Assembly (NCBI RefSeq): GCF_020991065.1
Contig: NZ_CP087710.1
Span: 1,860,001 to 1,924,000 of the forward strand
DNA: 64,000 bases
Reading direction: 5' to 3'
Source: Nocardioides okcheonensis
Lineage (GTDB): Bacteria > Actinomycetota > Actinomycetes > Propionibacteriales > Nocardioidaceae
Shown here: piece by piece, positions 42,791 through 51,180 of the stretch
Layout of the letters: the number at the start of each line of letters is the position of its first letter
Numbering within the stretch: the first letter of the stretch is position 1
Position numbers and translations under genes: made by a program
Notes under the pieces: generated by a model
Database searches by the model: none
Told to the model about the DNA's origin: nothing
The model's input: the letters and a program-made list of their open reading frames with translations, nothing else

Positions 42791-42820
42791 TCTCTATCGA
42801 TCTTGTAGACAAACGTAGCA
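42791..42820 (-). promoter_or_regulatory. AT-rich regulatory region of sfnG
   Basis: A low-GC patch about 40-65 bases upstream of sfnG contains the palindrome TTGTAGACAA (42803-42812). The 8-mer TTGTAGAC also occurs at 44358-44365 in front of the other organosulfur gene. It is a candidate binding site for a shared regulator, perhaps the nearby LysR protein. Confidence 0.45.
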
Positions 42821-42863
42821 GGGGTCGTCGCGGTCGGCCGACAGCCGGTCGCGCGGGGATGGC

Positions 42864-42948
42864 GAGGGGGTGGAAGGCCCTGCCTGTCGTCCGCACCTGT
42901 CACCCCCCGGTGACAGGTCTCGGGACAGGCGGTGCCTTCCACCCCCTC
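42864..42948 (-). terminator. 85-base nested hairpin after the acyl-CoA dehydrogenase-like gene
   Basis: The outer 15-bp stem pairs 42864-42878 with 42934-42948 perfectly. The inner 10-bp stem ACCTGTCACC/GGTGACAGGT (42895-42904 with 42909-42918) has a CCCC loop. The middle arms also pair in part. It lies between the gene ending at 42977 and the sfnG promoter, isolating the two transcripts. Confidence 0.75.
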
Positions 42949-42976
42949 TCGTGGAGCCGGTGCGTGACCGGTCGGT

Positions 42977-44326
42977 TCAGGTGGCGCTGCCGCCCGCCGC
43001 GGGCGTGGCGTCCCAGTCCTGGCGACGGCGGGTGCCGCCGATCGACCACGCGTAGGGCGGCGGCGTGCCGTTGACGGCGTACGCACCCACGACGCGCGCC
43101 TTGAGGATGCGCGGGTTGTGCGAGGCGACGGTGCGCGCGTTGCGCCAGTGGCGGTCGAGCGCGAGCGGGCGCGCGGTCGCCGAGGCGCCGAGCGCGTCGA
43201 AGATGTCGGAGGTGGCGCGCAGCACGAGCTCCGAGACGACGACCTGGGCGGTCGATGACTCGATCTCGCTGGCCTCGACGAGGCGGGCGACCTCGTCGGC
43301 GCCGGACAGGGCGGCGTCCGCGACGGCCTGGATGCTGGCCGCGACCCGCAGCGTCGCGGCCTCGGCGGCGTAGACCGCGGCGGCGATCTCGCCGACCCGG
43401 GCGAGGACCTGGGCGTCGTCGCGCACCCGCGGGGCGTTGGCGTGGGAGAAGTTCCGGGTCCGCTTCTGCACGGCCTCGACGACGTCGGCCAGCGCCGACT
43501 TCGCGATGCCGGTCAGGGTCGCGAGCAGGTTCAGCTGGTAGAACGCCGTCTGATAGGGGAAGCGCTCCTCGAAGGGCAGCACGTGGTCGGCGGGGACCCC
43601 GACGCCGTCGAAGGTGGCGGTGCCGCTGCCGGTGCCCTTCTGGCCGAAGCCGTTCCAGTCGTCGCTGACCCGGACGCCCGGGTCGCGGAGGTCGACCATC
43701 GCGATCGCGGTGGCGTCCTCGGCCTCGTCGGGGCGCCCGGGCTCGCGCAGGCGGGCGTGCACGTCGGCCCACTCGGCGTAGATGCTGCCGGTCGTGTAGT
43801 ACTTCGTGCCGTCGAGCCGGTAGGAGCCGTCGGCGCGCGGCGCCAGGACGGTGCGCGGCAGGTCGATGTCCGAGCCGACCTCAGACCAGGCGTTGCCGAC
43901 CATCTCGCCGCGCACGAAGCGGTCGAACCAGACGCTCTGGTCACTGGTGCGCGCGTGGTGCCACAGCCGGTCCTCGACGAGGGCGAAGTGACCGCGGAAG
44001 GCCTGCGGGAGGTTCGCGTCGACCGAGGCCAGCTCGATCCACAGGCGCGCGACGTCGACGAGCCCGAGGCCCGCGCCGCCGTGGGAGACGGGGACCCGGG
44101 TCGCGCCGAAGCCCTCCCGCTTGAGCAGCGCCACGGCCTCGAAGGGCAGCGTGCCGTCGACCTCGCGCTGGACGGCTCCCTCCGCGACGGCGTCGAGGAC
44201 GGGACGCCACTCGGCCAGCAGGTGGTCGGTTGTGCGCGCCGTCGAGCCGGCTGCCGTGGGGTGGTCGGCAGCGGCGGACGGGGTCTCGGTCCGGCGATCG
44301 GTGGGCCGGACACGCAGGGTGGTCAT
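42977..44326 (-). CDS. Acyl-CoA dehydrogenase-fold monooxygenase (DszC/SfnC-like)
   Basis: The 449-residue product has NAWSEVGSDIDLPRTVL, GTKYYTTGSIYAEW, GFGQKGTGSGTATF and DRHWRNARTVASHNPRILK, the pattern of flavin-dependent monooxygenases in sulfur scavenging clusters. It probably uses FMNH2 from the reductases downstream. GGAGG lies nine bases ahead of the ATG. It is divergent from the LysR gene across an AT-rich spacer. The substrate is unknown. True acyl-CoA dehydrogenase activity is less likely in this context. Confidence 0.82.
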   Translation of the reverse strand: MTTLRVRPTDRRTETPSAAADHPTAAGSTARTTDHLLAEWRPVLDAVAEGAVQREVDGTLPFEAVALLKREGFGATRVPVSHGGAGLGLVDVARLWIELASVDANLPQAFRGHFALVEDRLWHHARTSDQSVWFDRFVRGEMVGNAWSEVGSDIDLPRTVLAPRADGSYRLDGTKYYTTGSIYAEWADVHARLREPGRPDEAEDATAIAMVDLRDPGVRVSDDWNGFGQKGTGSGTATFDGVGVPADHVLPFEERFPYQTAFYQLNLLATLTGIAKSALADVVEAVQKRTRNFSHANAPRVRDDAQVLARVGEIAAAVYAAEAATLRVAASIQAVADAALSGADEVARLVEASEIESSTAQVVVSELVLRATSDIFDALGASATARPLALDRHWRNARTVASHNPRILKARVVGAYAVNGTPPPYAWSIGGTRRRQDWDATPAAGGSAT

Positions 44327-44343
44327 GGTGGAAATCCTCCCGG

Positions 44344-44370
44344 TTTGTATAGTGACTTTGTAGACTTTAA
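44344..44370. promoter_or_regulatory. Divergent control region between organosulfur gene and lysR
   Basis: TTTGTA repeats at 44344-44349 and 44357-44362, 13 bases apart, and the second copy is part of TTGTAGAC as in front of sfnG. AGTGACTT (44351-44358) is shared with the cysteine dioxygenase operator. The spacer is the natural place for the LysR protein to act. Confidence 0.5.
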
Positions 44371-44469
44371 GTGGTCGGCGTCGGCGCACCTGCATCCGCG
44401 GCGACAGGTTCTTCCGACCACCCGACCTTCCTCCGCGCGCGGAGGAGCAGCGAGAACCAGGAGCCCACG

Positions 44470-45492
44470 GTGCGGATCGAACAGCTGGAGTACCTCGCGG
44501 CGGTGACCGAGCACGGATCACTGCGGCGGGCGAGCGAGGCCATGCACATCTCCCAGCCCGCCCTCAGCGAGGCCGTGACCAAGCTGGAGAAGGAGCTCGG
44601 CACGACGCTCCTCGACCGGCGTCGCACCGGGTCGCGGATCAGCCGCCAGGGCCTGGACCTGCAGGAGTTCATGGCCGAGGTGCTCGGCGCCGTCGACCGG
44701 CTGCGCGAGGCGGCCGGCCAGCAGTCCGTACGCCGTCGCGACCTGCGCATCGGCACCGTCAGCACCGCGTCCTCCAGCCTCCTCGCCCCGGCCCTGCGCG
44801 ACCTCCACGCGCGGCACGGGTCGGGCGGCGTCGAGGTCGTCAACAGCCGCCAGGCCGACATCCAGCAGGGCCTCGCCGAGGGCGTCCTCGACCTCGGCCT
44901 GGTCAACCTGCTCCCGGGCGACGAGGTGGACACCTCGCTCGTGGCCGACCGCCTCATCGAGGGCACGCCGGTCGCGTGCCTGCGCGCCGACCACCCGCTC
45001 GTCGATCGCACCCGGGTCACCGTCGCCGAGCTGCGCGCCGAGCCCCACGTCCTCATGCGCACCGGCTACGTCATGCACCGCTACGCCCAGCGCCTCTTCG
45101 GCGCCGACATGCCGGCCACGACCTACGCCACGGACGGCGCCGAGATGGGCAAGGCGATGGTGGCCGCGGGCCTGGGCATCTCGATCCTGCCCGACTTCTC
45201 GATCACCGCCGACCCGCTGGTGAAGGCGGGTGTGCTGACCACCCGGCCGATCAGCACCGACCACACGACGGTCACGCTGGTGATGCTGCGACGCCGCTCG
45301 GACCGCACCCCGGAGGCGGTGCGCGACCTGCAGACCGCGCTGGTGCGCCGGGCGCGGGCCTACCTCGCCGGGGTCGACCTCGCCGCGGACCTCCCCGACG
45401 ACGCGCCCCTCGAGCCGCCGGTCGCGGCGCCCGCGGCGAGCGGCGACCGGCCGGTGGTCACGCCGATCGGTAGCCGTGCACGAAGTCGGTGA
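44470..45492 (+). CDS. LysR-family transcriptional regulator
   Basis: The 340-residue product has the N-terminal winged HTH ([20 protein letters not shown] and [17 protein letters not shown]) and a periplasmic-binding-like effector domain. The GTG at 44470 is chosen because AGGAG precedes it and the conserved N-terminus begins there. It is divergent from the organosulfur genes and is their likely regulator, perhaps sensing sulfur supply as CysB and Cbl do. Its last 35 bases overlap the end of hemE. Confidence 0.9.
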   Translation: MRIEQLEYLAAVTEHGSLRRASEAMHISQPALSEAVTKLEKELGTTLLDRRRTGSRISRQGLDLQEFMAEVLGAVDRLREAAGQQSVRRRDLRIGTVSTASSSLLAPALRDLHARHGSGGVEVVNSRQADIQQGLAEGVLDLGLVNLLPGDEVDTSLVADRLIEGTPVACLRADHPLVDRTRVTVAELRAEPHVLMRTGYVMHRYAQRLFGADMPATTYATDGAEMGKAMVAAGLGISILPDFSITADPLVKAGVLTTRPISTDHTTVTLVMLRRRSDRTPEAVRDLQTALVRRARAYLAGVDLAADLPDDAPLEPPVAAPAASGDRPVVTPIGSRARSR

Positions 45493-46513
45493 GCGCCGCG
45501 AGCTGACCGGGGTCGGTCGAGGGGATCACGCCGTGGCCGAGGTTGAAGATGTGGCCCTTCGCCGCCCGGCCGGCGTCGATCACCTCGGCCGCGCGGGCGG
45601 TCATCACCTCGGTCGGCGCGAAGACCAGCGTCGGGTCGAGGTTGCCCTGCACCGCGCGGTCGCCGACGAGCGGGATCGCGTGCTCGAGCGGCGTGCGCCA
45701 GTCGACGCCGACCACGTCGGCACCCGCCTCGCCCATCAGCCCGAGCAGGTTGGTGGTGCCGACGCCGAAGTGGATGCGCGGCACGCCGAGCTCGCCGGCC
45801 GCGGCCAGCACCCGCTCGGAATGGGGCATCACCGACGCGCGGTAGTCGGCCGGGGTGAGCGCACCGGCCCACGAGTCGAACAGCTGGACCGCCGAGGCGC
45901 CCGCCTCGACCTGGATCCGGAGGTAGGCCGCGGCGATGCCGGCGATCTTGCGCATCAGCGCGTCCCACACGTCGGGGGCACCGAACATCATCGCCTTGGT
46001 CTTCGCGTGCTCCTTCGACGGACCACCCTCGACGAGGTAGGACGCGACGGTGAAGGGCGCGCCGGCGAAACCGATCAGGGGCGTCGCGCCGAGCTCGGCG
46101 ACGAGCTGGCGCACCGCCTGCGTGATGAAGGGGACGTGCTCGGGCGTCAGGTCGGGGATCGCGTCGACGTCCGCGAGCGTCCTGACCGGTGACGCGACGA
46201 CCGGGCCGACGCCCGGCACGATGTCGAGGTCGACGCCGACGGCCTTGAGCGGCAGCACGATGTCGGAGAAGAAGATCGCCGCGTCGACGCCGTAGCGGCG
46301 GACCGGCTGGAGGGTGATCTCGGTGACCAGGTCCGCGTCCATGCAGGACTCGAGCATGCCGATGCCCTCGCGGACCTTCAGGTACTCCGGCAGCGAGCGC
46401 CCGGCCTGCCGCATGAACCACACCGGGGTGTGGGACGGCTCCTCGCCGCGGGCGGCGGCCAGGAACGGGCTCGTCTCGAGGCCGGGACGGGGGGCGGGAA
46501 CGGCGTCGGTCAC
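45458..46513 (-). CDS. hemE: Uroporphyrinogen decarboxylase
   Basis: The enzyme removes four carboxyl groups from uroporphyrinogen III to give coproporphyrinogen III. The 351-residue product has the family motifs [15 protein letters not shown] and [16 protein letters not shown], plus the substrate Asp in FFSDI. The GTG start has GAGGA seven bases ahead; an upstream ATG in the same frame would add 12 poorly supported residues. Later heme genes hemY and hemQ lie 11 kb away, beyond the organosulfur island. Confidence 0.95.
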   Translation of the reverse strand: MTDAVPAPRPGLETSPFLAAARGEEPSHTPVWFMRQAGRSLPEYLKVREGIGMLESCMDADLVTEITLQPVRRYGVDAAIFFSDIVLPLKAVGVDLDIVPGVGPVVASPVRTLADVDAIPDLTPEHVPFITQAVRQLVAELGATPLIGFAGAPFTVASYLVEGGPSKEHAKTKAMMFGAPDVWDALMRKIAGIAAAYLRIQVEAGASAVQLFDSWAGALTPADYRASVMPHSERVLAAAGELGVPRIHFGVGTTNLLGLMGEAGADVVGVDWRTPLEHAIPLVGDRAVQGNLDPTLVFAPTEVMTARAAEVIDAGRAAKGHIFNLGHGVIPSTDPGQLAALTDFVHGYRSA

Positions 46514-46572
46514 GGTCGAATCCTCGCAGGTCAGACGGCGTGGCGACACATCGGCATCGGGGGCCGCTGACC

Positions 46573-46578
46573 TAGTCT
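46573..46578 (+). promoter_or_regulatory. -10 hexamer of DUF3000 gene, leaderless geometry
   Basis: TAGTCT ends six bases before the ATG at 46585. Confidence 0.65.
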
Positions 46579-46584
46579 GGGGCC

Positions 46585-47205
46585 ATGGTGGCCCGTCACG
46601 AGACCCACCCGAGCACCTCTGCCGGGGCTGGGCCCGCGGAGTTCCGCGCGGCTGTGGAGTCGATGCGTCGGGCTGCGCTGCGCCCCGAGGTGTTCTGCGA
46701 GGAGATGCCGGCGCCGCAGCGGATCGCCCCCTGGTCGGCCGCGCTGAGCGGTGACGTCACCGTCGACGAGGACGACGTCGGCACCGGCCGGCTGATCCTG
46801 CTGCACGACCCCGCCGGCAACGACGCCTGGGACGGCACGTTCCGCTGCGTCGCCTACGCCCGCGCCGACATCGACCCCGAGCTCGGCGCCGACCCGATGC
46901 TCGCCGCGGTCGGCTGGTCGTGGCTCACCGAGGCCCTCGAGGCGCACGGCGCGCCGTTCCACACCGCGTCGGGCAGCGTCACCTGCGTGACCACCGAGAG
47001 CTTCGGCACGATGGCCGACGAGCCGCGCAGCGCCCAGGTCGAGATCCGGGCCTCCTGGACGCCCGTCGCCGACGACGACGGCGGGCTCGACATGACCGCC
47101 CACGTCGAGGCGTGGGGCGAGCTGATGTGCACCGCCGTCGGGCTGCCGCCGGTGCCCGAGGGCGTCACCGCCATCCCGAGCCGACGCGGACAGCGCGGCA
47201 CCTGA
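46585..47205 (+). CDS. DUF3000 family protein
   Basis: The 206-residue product is the actinobacterial DUF3000 protein found between hemE and the RNase D gene across the phylum, recognised by [26 protein letters not shown] and the GWSWLTEAL helix. Its function is unknown. It is divergent from hemE and followed three bases later by the RNase D gene, so the latter two are co-transcribed. Confidence 0.85.
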   Translation: MVARHETHPSTSAGAGPAEFRAAVESMRRAALRPEVFCEEMPAPQRIAPWSAALSGDVTVDEDDVGTGRLILLHDPAGNDAWDGTFRCVAYARADIDPELGADPMLAAVGWSWLTEALEAHGAPFHTASGSVTCVTTESFGTMADEPRSAQVEIRASWTPVADDDGGLDMTAHVEAWGELMCTAVGLPPVPEGVTAIPSRRGQRGT

Positions 47206-47208
47206 GCG

Positions 47209-48519
47209 ATGGCCCTCACCGACGACTCCCCCACACCCGAGGACCGGCCCGAGGTCGGCCCCGACGCCGGCACCGACGGCGCCGACGCGCCCGAGGAGGC
47301 GGAGCCCGCGCCGCTGCTCGAGCTGCGCGACGGCCTGCCCGAGGTGGTCGAGACCGACGCCGGCCTCGCCGAGGCGTGCGCCGCGCTCGCGGCCGCCACG
47401 GGACCGGTCGCGATCGACGCGGAGCGCGCCTCCGGCTACCGCTACTCCAACCGCGCGTACCTCATCCAGCTGCGCCGCGAGGGCGCCGGCACCTGGCTGG
47501 TCGACCCGATCCCGCTGACCACGCTCGCCCCGCTCCAGGACGCGCTCGAGGGCACCGAGTGGATCCTGCACGCCGCCACCCAGGACCTGCCGTGCCTGCG
47601 CGAGGTCGGCCTGGTCCCGACCAGCCTGTTCGACACCGAGCTCGCCGGGCGGCTGCTGGGCTACCCGCGCGTCGGGCTCGCCACCCTCGTCGAGACCGTC
47701 CTCGGCCAGCGGATGCGCAAGGAGCACTCCGCCGCCGACTGGTCGACGCGTCCGCTGCCGACGCCGTGGCTGGAGTACGCCGCCCTCGACGTCGAGGTGC
47801 TGGTCGAGCTGCGCGACCACATGGCCGCCGAGCTCGAGGAGGCCGGCAAGGCCGAGTGGGCACGCCAGGAGTTCGACCACCTGCTCGGCTTCGAGCCGGC
47901 CGTCCGGCAGGAGGCGTGGCGGCGTACGTCCGGGGTGCACCGCCTGCGCGGGCGACGCTCCCTGGGCGCGGCCCGCGCCCTGTGGGAGGCCCGCGACGCC
48001 ATCGCCGCCGAGCGCGACGTCACCCCGGGCCGGATCCTGCCCGACTCGGCCATCGTGGTCGCGGCCACCGCGATGCCGACCGACCGCCGCTCGCTGCTCG
48101 CCACCCAGGGCTTCCACGGCCGCGGGGCCAGCCGCTACGCCTCGACCTGGGTCGACGCCCTCCAGCGGGTCCGCGAGATGCCGGAGGCCGAGCTGCCGTC
48201 GCGCGCCCCGCGCGGGGAGGGCCCGCCGCACCCGCGCACCTGGGCCGACCGCGAGCCCGTCGCCGACCGCCGGTTCAAGGCCGCGCGCGAGTCGATGCTC
48301 AACCTCGCCGAGGTCCACCACCTGCCGGTGGAGAACCTGCTGACCCCCGACTTCCTGCGCCGGCTGATGTGGGCGCCGCCCGCGACCCGCGAGCCGGCCG
48401 CGCTCGCCGACGCCGTCCGCGCCCAGCTCGCCTCCTACGGTGCCCGGCCCTGGCAGACCGGCCTGGTCACCGGCGCGCTCGTCGGCGCGATCCTCGGCGC
48501 CGAGGTCGACGCGGACTAG
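47209..48519 (+). CDS. rnd: Ribonuclease D-like 3'-5' exonuclease with HRDC domain
   Basis: The 436-residue product has DEDD exonuclease motifs: IDAERASGYRYSNRAYLIQL (motif I), HAATQDLPCL (II) and YAALDVEVLVELRDHM (III). An HRDC domain follows at about residues 230-310, with a further C-terminal region. It trims the 3' ends of tRNA and other stable RNAs. An acidic N-terminal extension of about 40 residues is typical of actinobacteria. It converges on the binding-protein gene. Confidence 0.9.
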   Translation: MALTDDSPTPEDRPEVGPDAGTDGADAPEEAEPAPLLELRDGLPEVVETDAGLAEACAALAAATGPVAIDAERASGYRYSNRAYLIQLRREGAGTWLVDPIPLTTLAPLQDALEGTEWILHAATQDLPCLREVGLVPTSLFDTELAGRLLGYPRVGLATLVETVLGQRMRKEHSAADWSTRPLPTPWLEYAALDVEVLVELRDHMAAELEEAGKAEWARQEFDHLLGFEPAVRQEAWRRTSGVHRLRGRRSLGAARALWEARDAIAAERDVTPGRILPDSAIVVAATAMPTDRRSLLATQGFHGRGASRYASTWVDALQRVREMPEAELPSRAPRGEGPPHPRTWADREPVADRRFKAARESMLNLAEVHHLPVENLLTPDFLRRLMWAPPATREPAALADAVRAQLASYGARPWQTGLVTGALVGAILGAEVDAD

Positions 48520-48561
48520 CCGACGGGTGGCCCCGGGAGCTCGGTGGTCAGGGGTGGGGCG

Positions 48562-49971
48562 TCACTCCGACGGAGACTCGCTGGGCGTCTCCGACGGCGA
48601 CTCCGAGGGCGACTCGGTCTCCTCGGGAGACAGGATCAGCCTCGACGCGTCGTCGATCTCCTGCGTGGTCTGGTCGAGGTCGAGGGTCCCGGGAGCCGTG
48701 ACCAGCCGCTCGAGCAGCGGGGTCACCGCCTCGATCAGCTCCTCGCGCTGGTCGATGAACGGCGGCACCTCCATGTAGCGGATGCTGTCGTTGTAGATGC
48801 CGGCGTGGGCCGGCTCGAGCTGGGGGGCGAGGAACTCCGAGGACGACGCCACCTCGGTGTTGGCCGGGACGATGTAGCCGGTCGAGGCGACCGTCGAGAT
48901 GGCCGAGTCCGAGACGGCGTAGGCGATGAAGTCGGCGGCGTCGCCCTGGACCTTCGAGTCGGCCGACAGGCACAGCCCGCTGATGTCGCCGACCGTCGCC
49001 CGGCTGTCGATGGTCGGCATCGGCAGGACGTCGAACTCGAGGTCGTCGGCGTCGCGCAGCTCGGGGACGAGGTTGCGGAAGCCGGCGATCATCGCGAGCT
49101 CGCCCCGCTTGAACAGCTGCACCGGCGTCGCGCGGGCCAGCTGGGCGTTGGTGGGCGTGAGCGTCGGGTCGCGCAGGATCTGCAGGGTCTGGTCGAGGGC
49201 CTCGCGGGTCGAGTCGTCGGAGAACGCGAGCGAGGTGGGCTCGCGGTCGTCGTCGAAGACCTGCCCGTCGCCGGAGTAGATGAACGGCGCGAGGCCCTGC
49301 AGGGTCGGGTCGATCCACACGCCGCGCTTGTCGCCCTTGCGCGAGGCGAACGTCGCGGCGGCGCCGAACTCCGCCAGCGTCCAGCGCTCGCGCACGCCCT
49401 CGCTGTTGGCGGTCGGGACGTCGTAGTCGCGGCGCTCCATCTTGTCGAAGTCGACGAGGTCGGTGTTGTAGTAGACGACCATCGGCGAGACCGAGTAGGC
49501 CATGCACTGCAGCTCGGAGTCCATCGCGAACGCGTCGACGGCGTCGCGGGAGAACCGGTCGCCGAAGTCGACGCCGCGCTCGTCGAGCAGCAGGCTGACC
49601 GGCTTGATCGCCTGCGCCTCGACGAGCTGGTCGAGGTCGATGCGCGAGGTGAGGAACGCGTCGGGCGCGTTGCCGGCCAGCACGTCCTCGAGCGCCGACT
49701 CGTGGTCGGGCCACGACTTCAGCGTCACCTCGCGGGTGCTGGAGGCGGCGTTGAAGGAGTCGACGACGCTCTGGAAGGCCGCGACCTCCTCCTTGCTGCC
49801 GTAGGCGCCGAAGGTGATCTGGCGCGGCTTCTCCGACGGCTTGCCCGACTGCGTCGACGGCTGCGTCGGCTGCGGGCGCGGCTCGTCCTCGCCGGAGCAG
49901 GCGGCGGTGGCCGCGGCGACGATCAGGGCGCAGCAGGCCAGGGCAGCACGACGGGGAGACGCAGGACGCAC
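48562..49971 (-). CDS. ABC transporter substrate-binding lipoprotein
   Basis: The 469-residue product has a signal peptide with lipobox TAAC, a Pro/Ser linker and a family 1 extracellular binding fold (ITFGAYGSKEEVAAFQSVVD, PDAFLTSRID, AMIAGFRNLV), as in sugar-uptake systems. A C-terminal tail repeats SPSE units. No permease or ATPase gene is adjacent, so its partners are elsewhere. TAGGGT ends six bases before the GTG, and its TAG is also the stop codon of the preceding gene. Confidence 0.87.
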   Translation of the reverse strand: MRPASPRRAALACCALIVAAATAACSGEDEPRPQPTQPSTQSGKPSEKPRQITFGAYGSKEEVAAFQSVVDSFNAASSTREVTLKSWPDHESALEDVLAGNAPDAFLTSRIDLDQLVEAQAIKPVSLLLDERGVDFGDRFSRDAVDAFAMDSELQCMAYSVSPMVVYYNTDLVDFDKMERRDYDVPTANSEGVRERWTLAEFGAAATFASRKGDKRGVWIDPTLQGLAPFIYSGDGQVFDDDREPTSLAFSDDSTREALDQTLQILRDPTLTPTNAQLARATPVQLFKRGELAMIAGFRNLVPELRDADDLEFDVLPMPTIDSRATVGDISGLCLSADSKVQGDAADFIAYAVSDSAISTVASTGYIVPANTEVASSSEFLAPQLEPAHAGIYNDSIRYMEVPPFIDQREELIEAVTPLLERLVTAPGTLDLDQTTQEIDDASRLILSPEETESPSESPSETPSESPSE

Positions 49972-49977
49972 GGACAG

Positions 49978-49983
49978 ACCCTA
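49978..49983 (-). promoter_or_regulatory. -10 hexamer overlapping a stop codon (binding-protein gene)
   Basis: TAGGGT on the minus strand has leaderless spacing (six bases) to the GTG at 49971. Its first three bases are the TAG stop of the PemK-like gene. Confidence 0.65.
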
Positions 49984-50436
49984 ACGGGACAGTCCACGCA
50001 CCGCCGCGACGACCGCCTCGAAGACATCCCGGTCGAGGGCCGCACCCTCCCGGCGCACGCCGTCGCGGTCGAGGTGGACCAGCCGGTCCAGCCGGACCTC
50101 GCTCGGCCGTCCCTGCCGGTCCCAGCCGCCGTTGCCGACGTCCATCCAGTGCCGTCCCCACCGGGCCTCGTCGGCGGCGTCGCGGTCGTGGTCCTTGCTG
50201 GTCAGCATCAGCCCGGTCCAGCCGTCGCCCGCCGTGTCGAGCACCAGCACCGGACGGTCCTTGCCCTGGCGCGGGTCCTCCTCGTAGGGCACCCAGGCCC
50301 AGACCACCTCGCCGGGGTCGGGCGCGCCGTCGGCCTCGGGGGCGTAGCGGGCGCTGACCCCGCCGGGCGCGGCCGGGCCGCGGGAGCGGGACGGCGACGG
50401 CGACAGCAGCCGCGTGAGGCGTCGACGGAGGCTCAT
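49981..50436 (-). CDS. PemK/MazF-like protein, no antitoxin adjacent
   Basis: The 151-residue product has a basic N-terminus and a PemK/MazF-like barrel (PGEVVWAWVPYEEDPRQG, then KDRPVLVLD, GLMLTSKDHDRD). Classical members cut RNA and are paired with an antitoxin. No antitoxin-like gene is found on either side, so this may be a housekeeping or diverged member. TAGGCT (50443-50448) ends six bases before the ATG, so it has its own leaderless-type promoter. Confidence 0.75.
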   Translation of the reverse strand: MSLRRRLTRLLSPSPSRSRGPAAPGGVSARYAPEADGAPDPGEVVWAWVPYEEDPRQGKDRPVLVLDTAGDGWTGLMLTSKDHDRDAADEARWGRHWMDVGNGGWDRQGRPSEVRLDRLVHLDRDGVRREGAALDRDVFEAVVAAVRGLSR

Positions 50437-50468
50437 GCCCCGAGCCTAGGCGGCCCGGAGGGGTGGAA

Positions 50469-50554
50469 GTGCGCCGGACCGGGAGCGCCTCACGGCGCGT
50501 GGCCGCTCGTAGCGGCTGATTTTGGGACCCGGGGCTGCCACGGCCCGGCGCACT
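50469..50554. terminator. Long-range hairpin upstream of the PemK-like gene
   Basis: AGTGCGCCGG (50469-50478) pairs with CCGGCGCACT (50545-50554) and encloses a small GCCGCT-CGT-AGCGGC stem. It follows the stop at 50572 of the preceding minus-strand gene, so it may end that transcript. Confidence 0.5.
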
Positions 50555-50571
50555 CGCGTCATCGTAGTCGC

Positions 50572-51168
50572 TCAGGCGAGCGTGTCGGCGATTTCCCCGT
50601 GACCGGCCGACTCGAGCTGCTCGGACAGCACCAGCATCCGGCTGATCTCCTCGTGGCTGGACTGTCCCAGGGCCGCGCGACCGGCCGCGACGATGCGCGC
50701 GAACGCCGCGGCGCGGAACAGCGTGACGGCGAAGTCGCCGCTCGCGATGCCGCGCAGCACCTCGTCGACCATCTGCCTCAGCTCGGCCGGGCCGGGCGGG
50801 TCGGCGACGCCCGCGACCACCCGCGCCACGTCGACCCGCCGCTGGCCCGCCTCGTACTCGCGGGAGACCCGCTCGGGGTCGGCGTGGACCCAGGAGCGCA
50901 GCAGGAACAGCCGCCACAGGCTGCCCGCCAGCGTGTCGGCCGGCGCGCCCGACCACACCTCGGCGAGCGTCTCGAGCCCCTCGGTCTCCGCGAGGTGGAC
51001 CACCCGCTCGACCAGCGCGGGGTCGTGGGACTGTCGCGCGCCGCGCACCAGCACGGTGGCGGCGAGGTCACCCGCCTCGCGCAGCTGGGCGGGGTCGGCC
51101 CCGCCGACGATCTCGTCGAAGAAGGCGTCGCCGGGGGTCATCGGGCGGTGGTGCTGGCGGCCGGTCAC
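50572..51168 (-). CDS. Hypothetical helical protein
   Basis: I do not recognise this 198-residue protein. It is almost entirely helical, with TPGDAFFDEIVGGADPAQLR at the start and repeated Ala/Leu/Arg helices, and no membrane segment. The GTG start is supported by TAGTCT ending six bases upstream. It may be read independently of hrpA, whose stop codon overlaps that hexamer. Confidence 0.7.
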   Translation of the reverse strand: MTGRQHHRPMTPGDAFFDEIVGGADPAQLREAGDLAATVLVRGARQSHDPALVERVVHLAETEGLETLAEVWSGAPADTLAGSLWRLFLLRSWVHADPERVSREYEAGQRRVDVARVVAGVADPPGPAELRQMVDEVLRGIASGDFAVTLFRAAAFARIVAAGRAALGQSSHEEISRMLVLSEQLESAGHGEIADTLA

Positions 51169-51174
51169 CGGTCC

Positions 51175-51180
51175 AGACTA
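51175..51180 (-). promoter_or_regulatory. -10 hexamer overlapping the hrpA stop codon
   Basis: TAGTCT on the minus strand begins with the TAG stop of hrpA (51178-51180) and ends six bases before the GTG at 51168. Confidence 0.65.

Noticed and set aside
42753..42863. Riboswitch upstream of sfnG
   Set aside because: No SAM, cobalamin or other known riboswitch core could be recognised; the region has only short AT-rich motifs and a ribosome binding site.
36764..44326. Dibenzothiophene desulfurisation (dsz) operon
   Set aside because: No DszA or DszB counterpart is seen. SsuD and SfnG fit alkanesulfonates and dimethyl sulfone better.
50437..50571. Antitoxin gene for the PemK-like protein
   Set aside because: The gap holds a hairpin and a promoter; no short frame with a start signal and antitoxin-like sequence was found.
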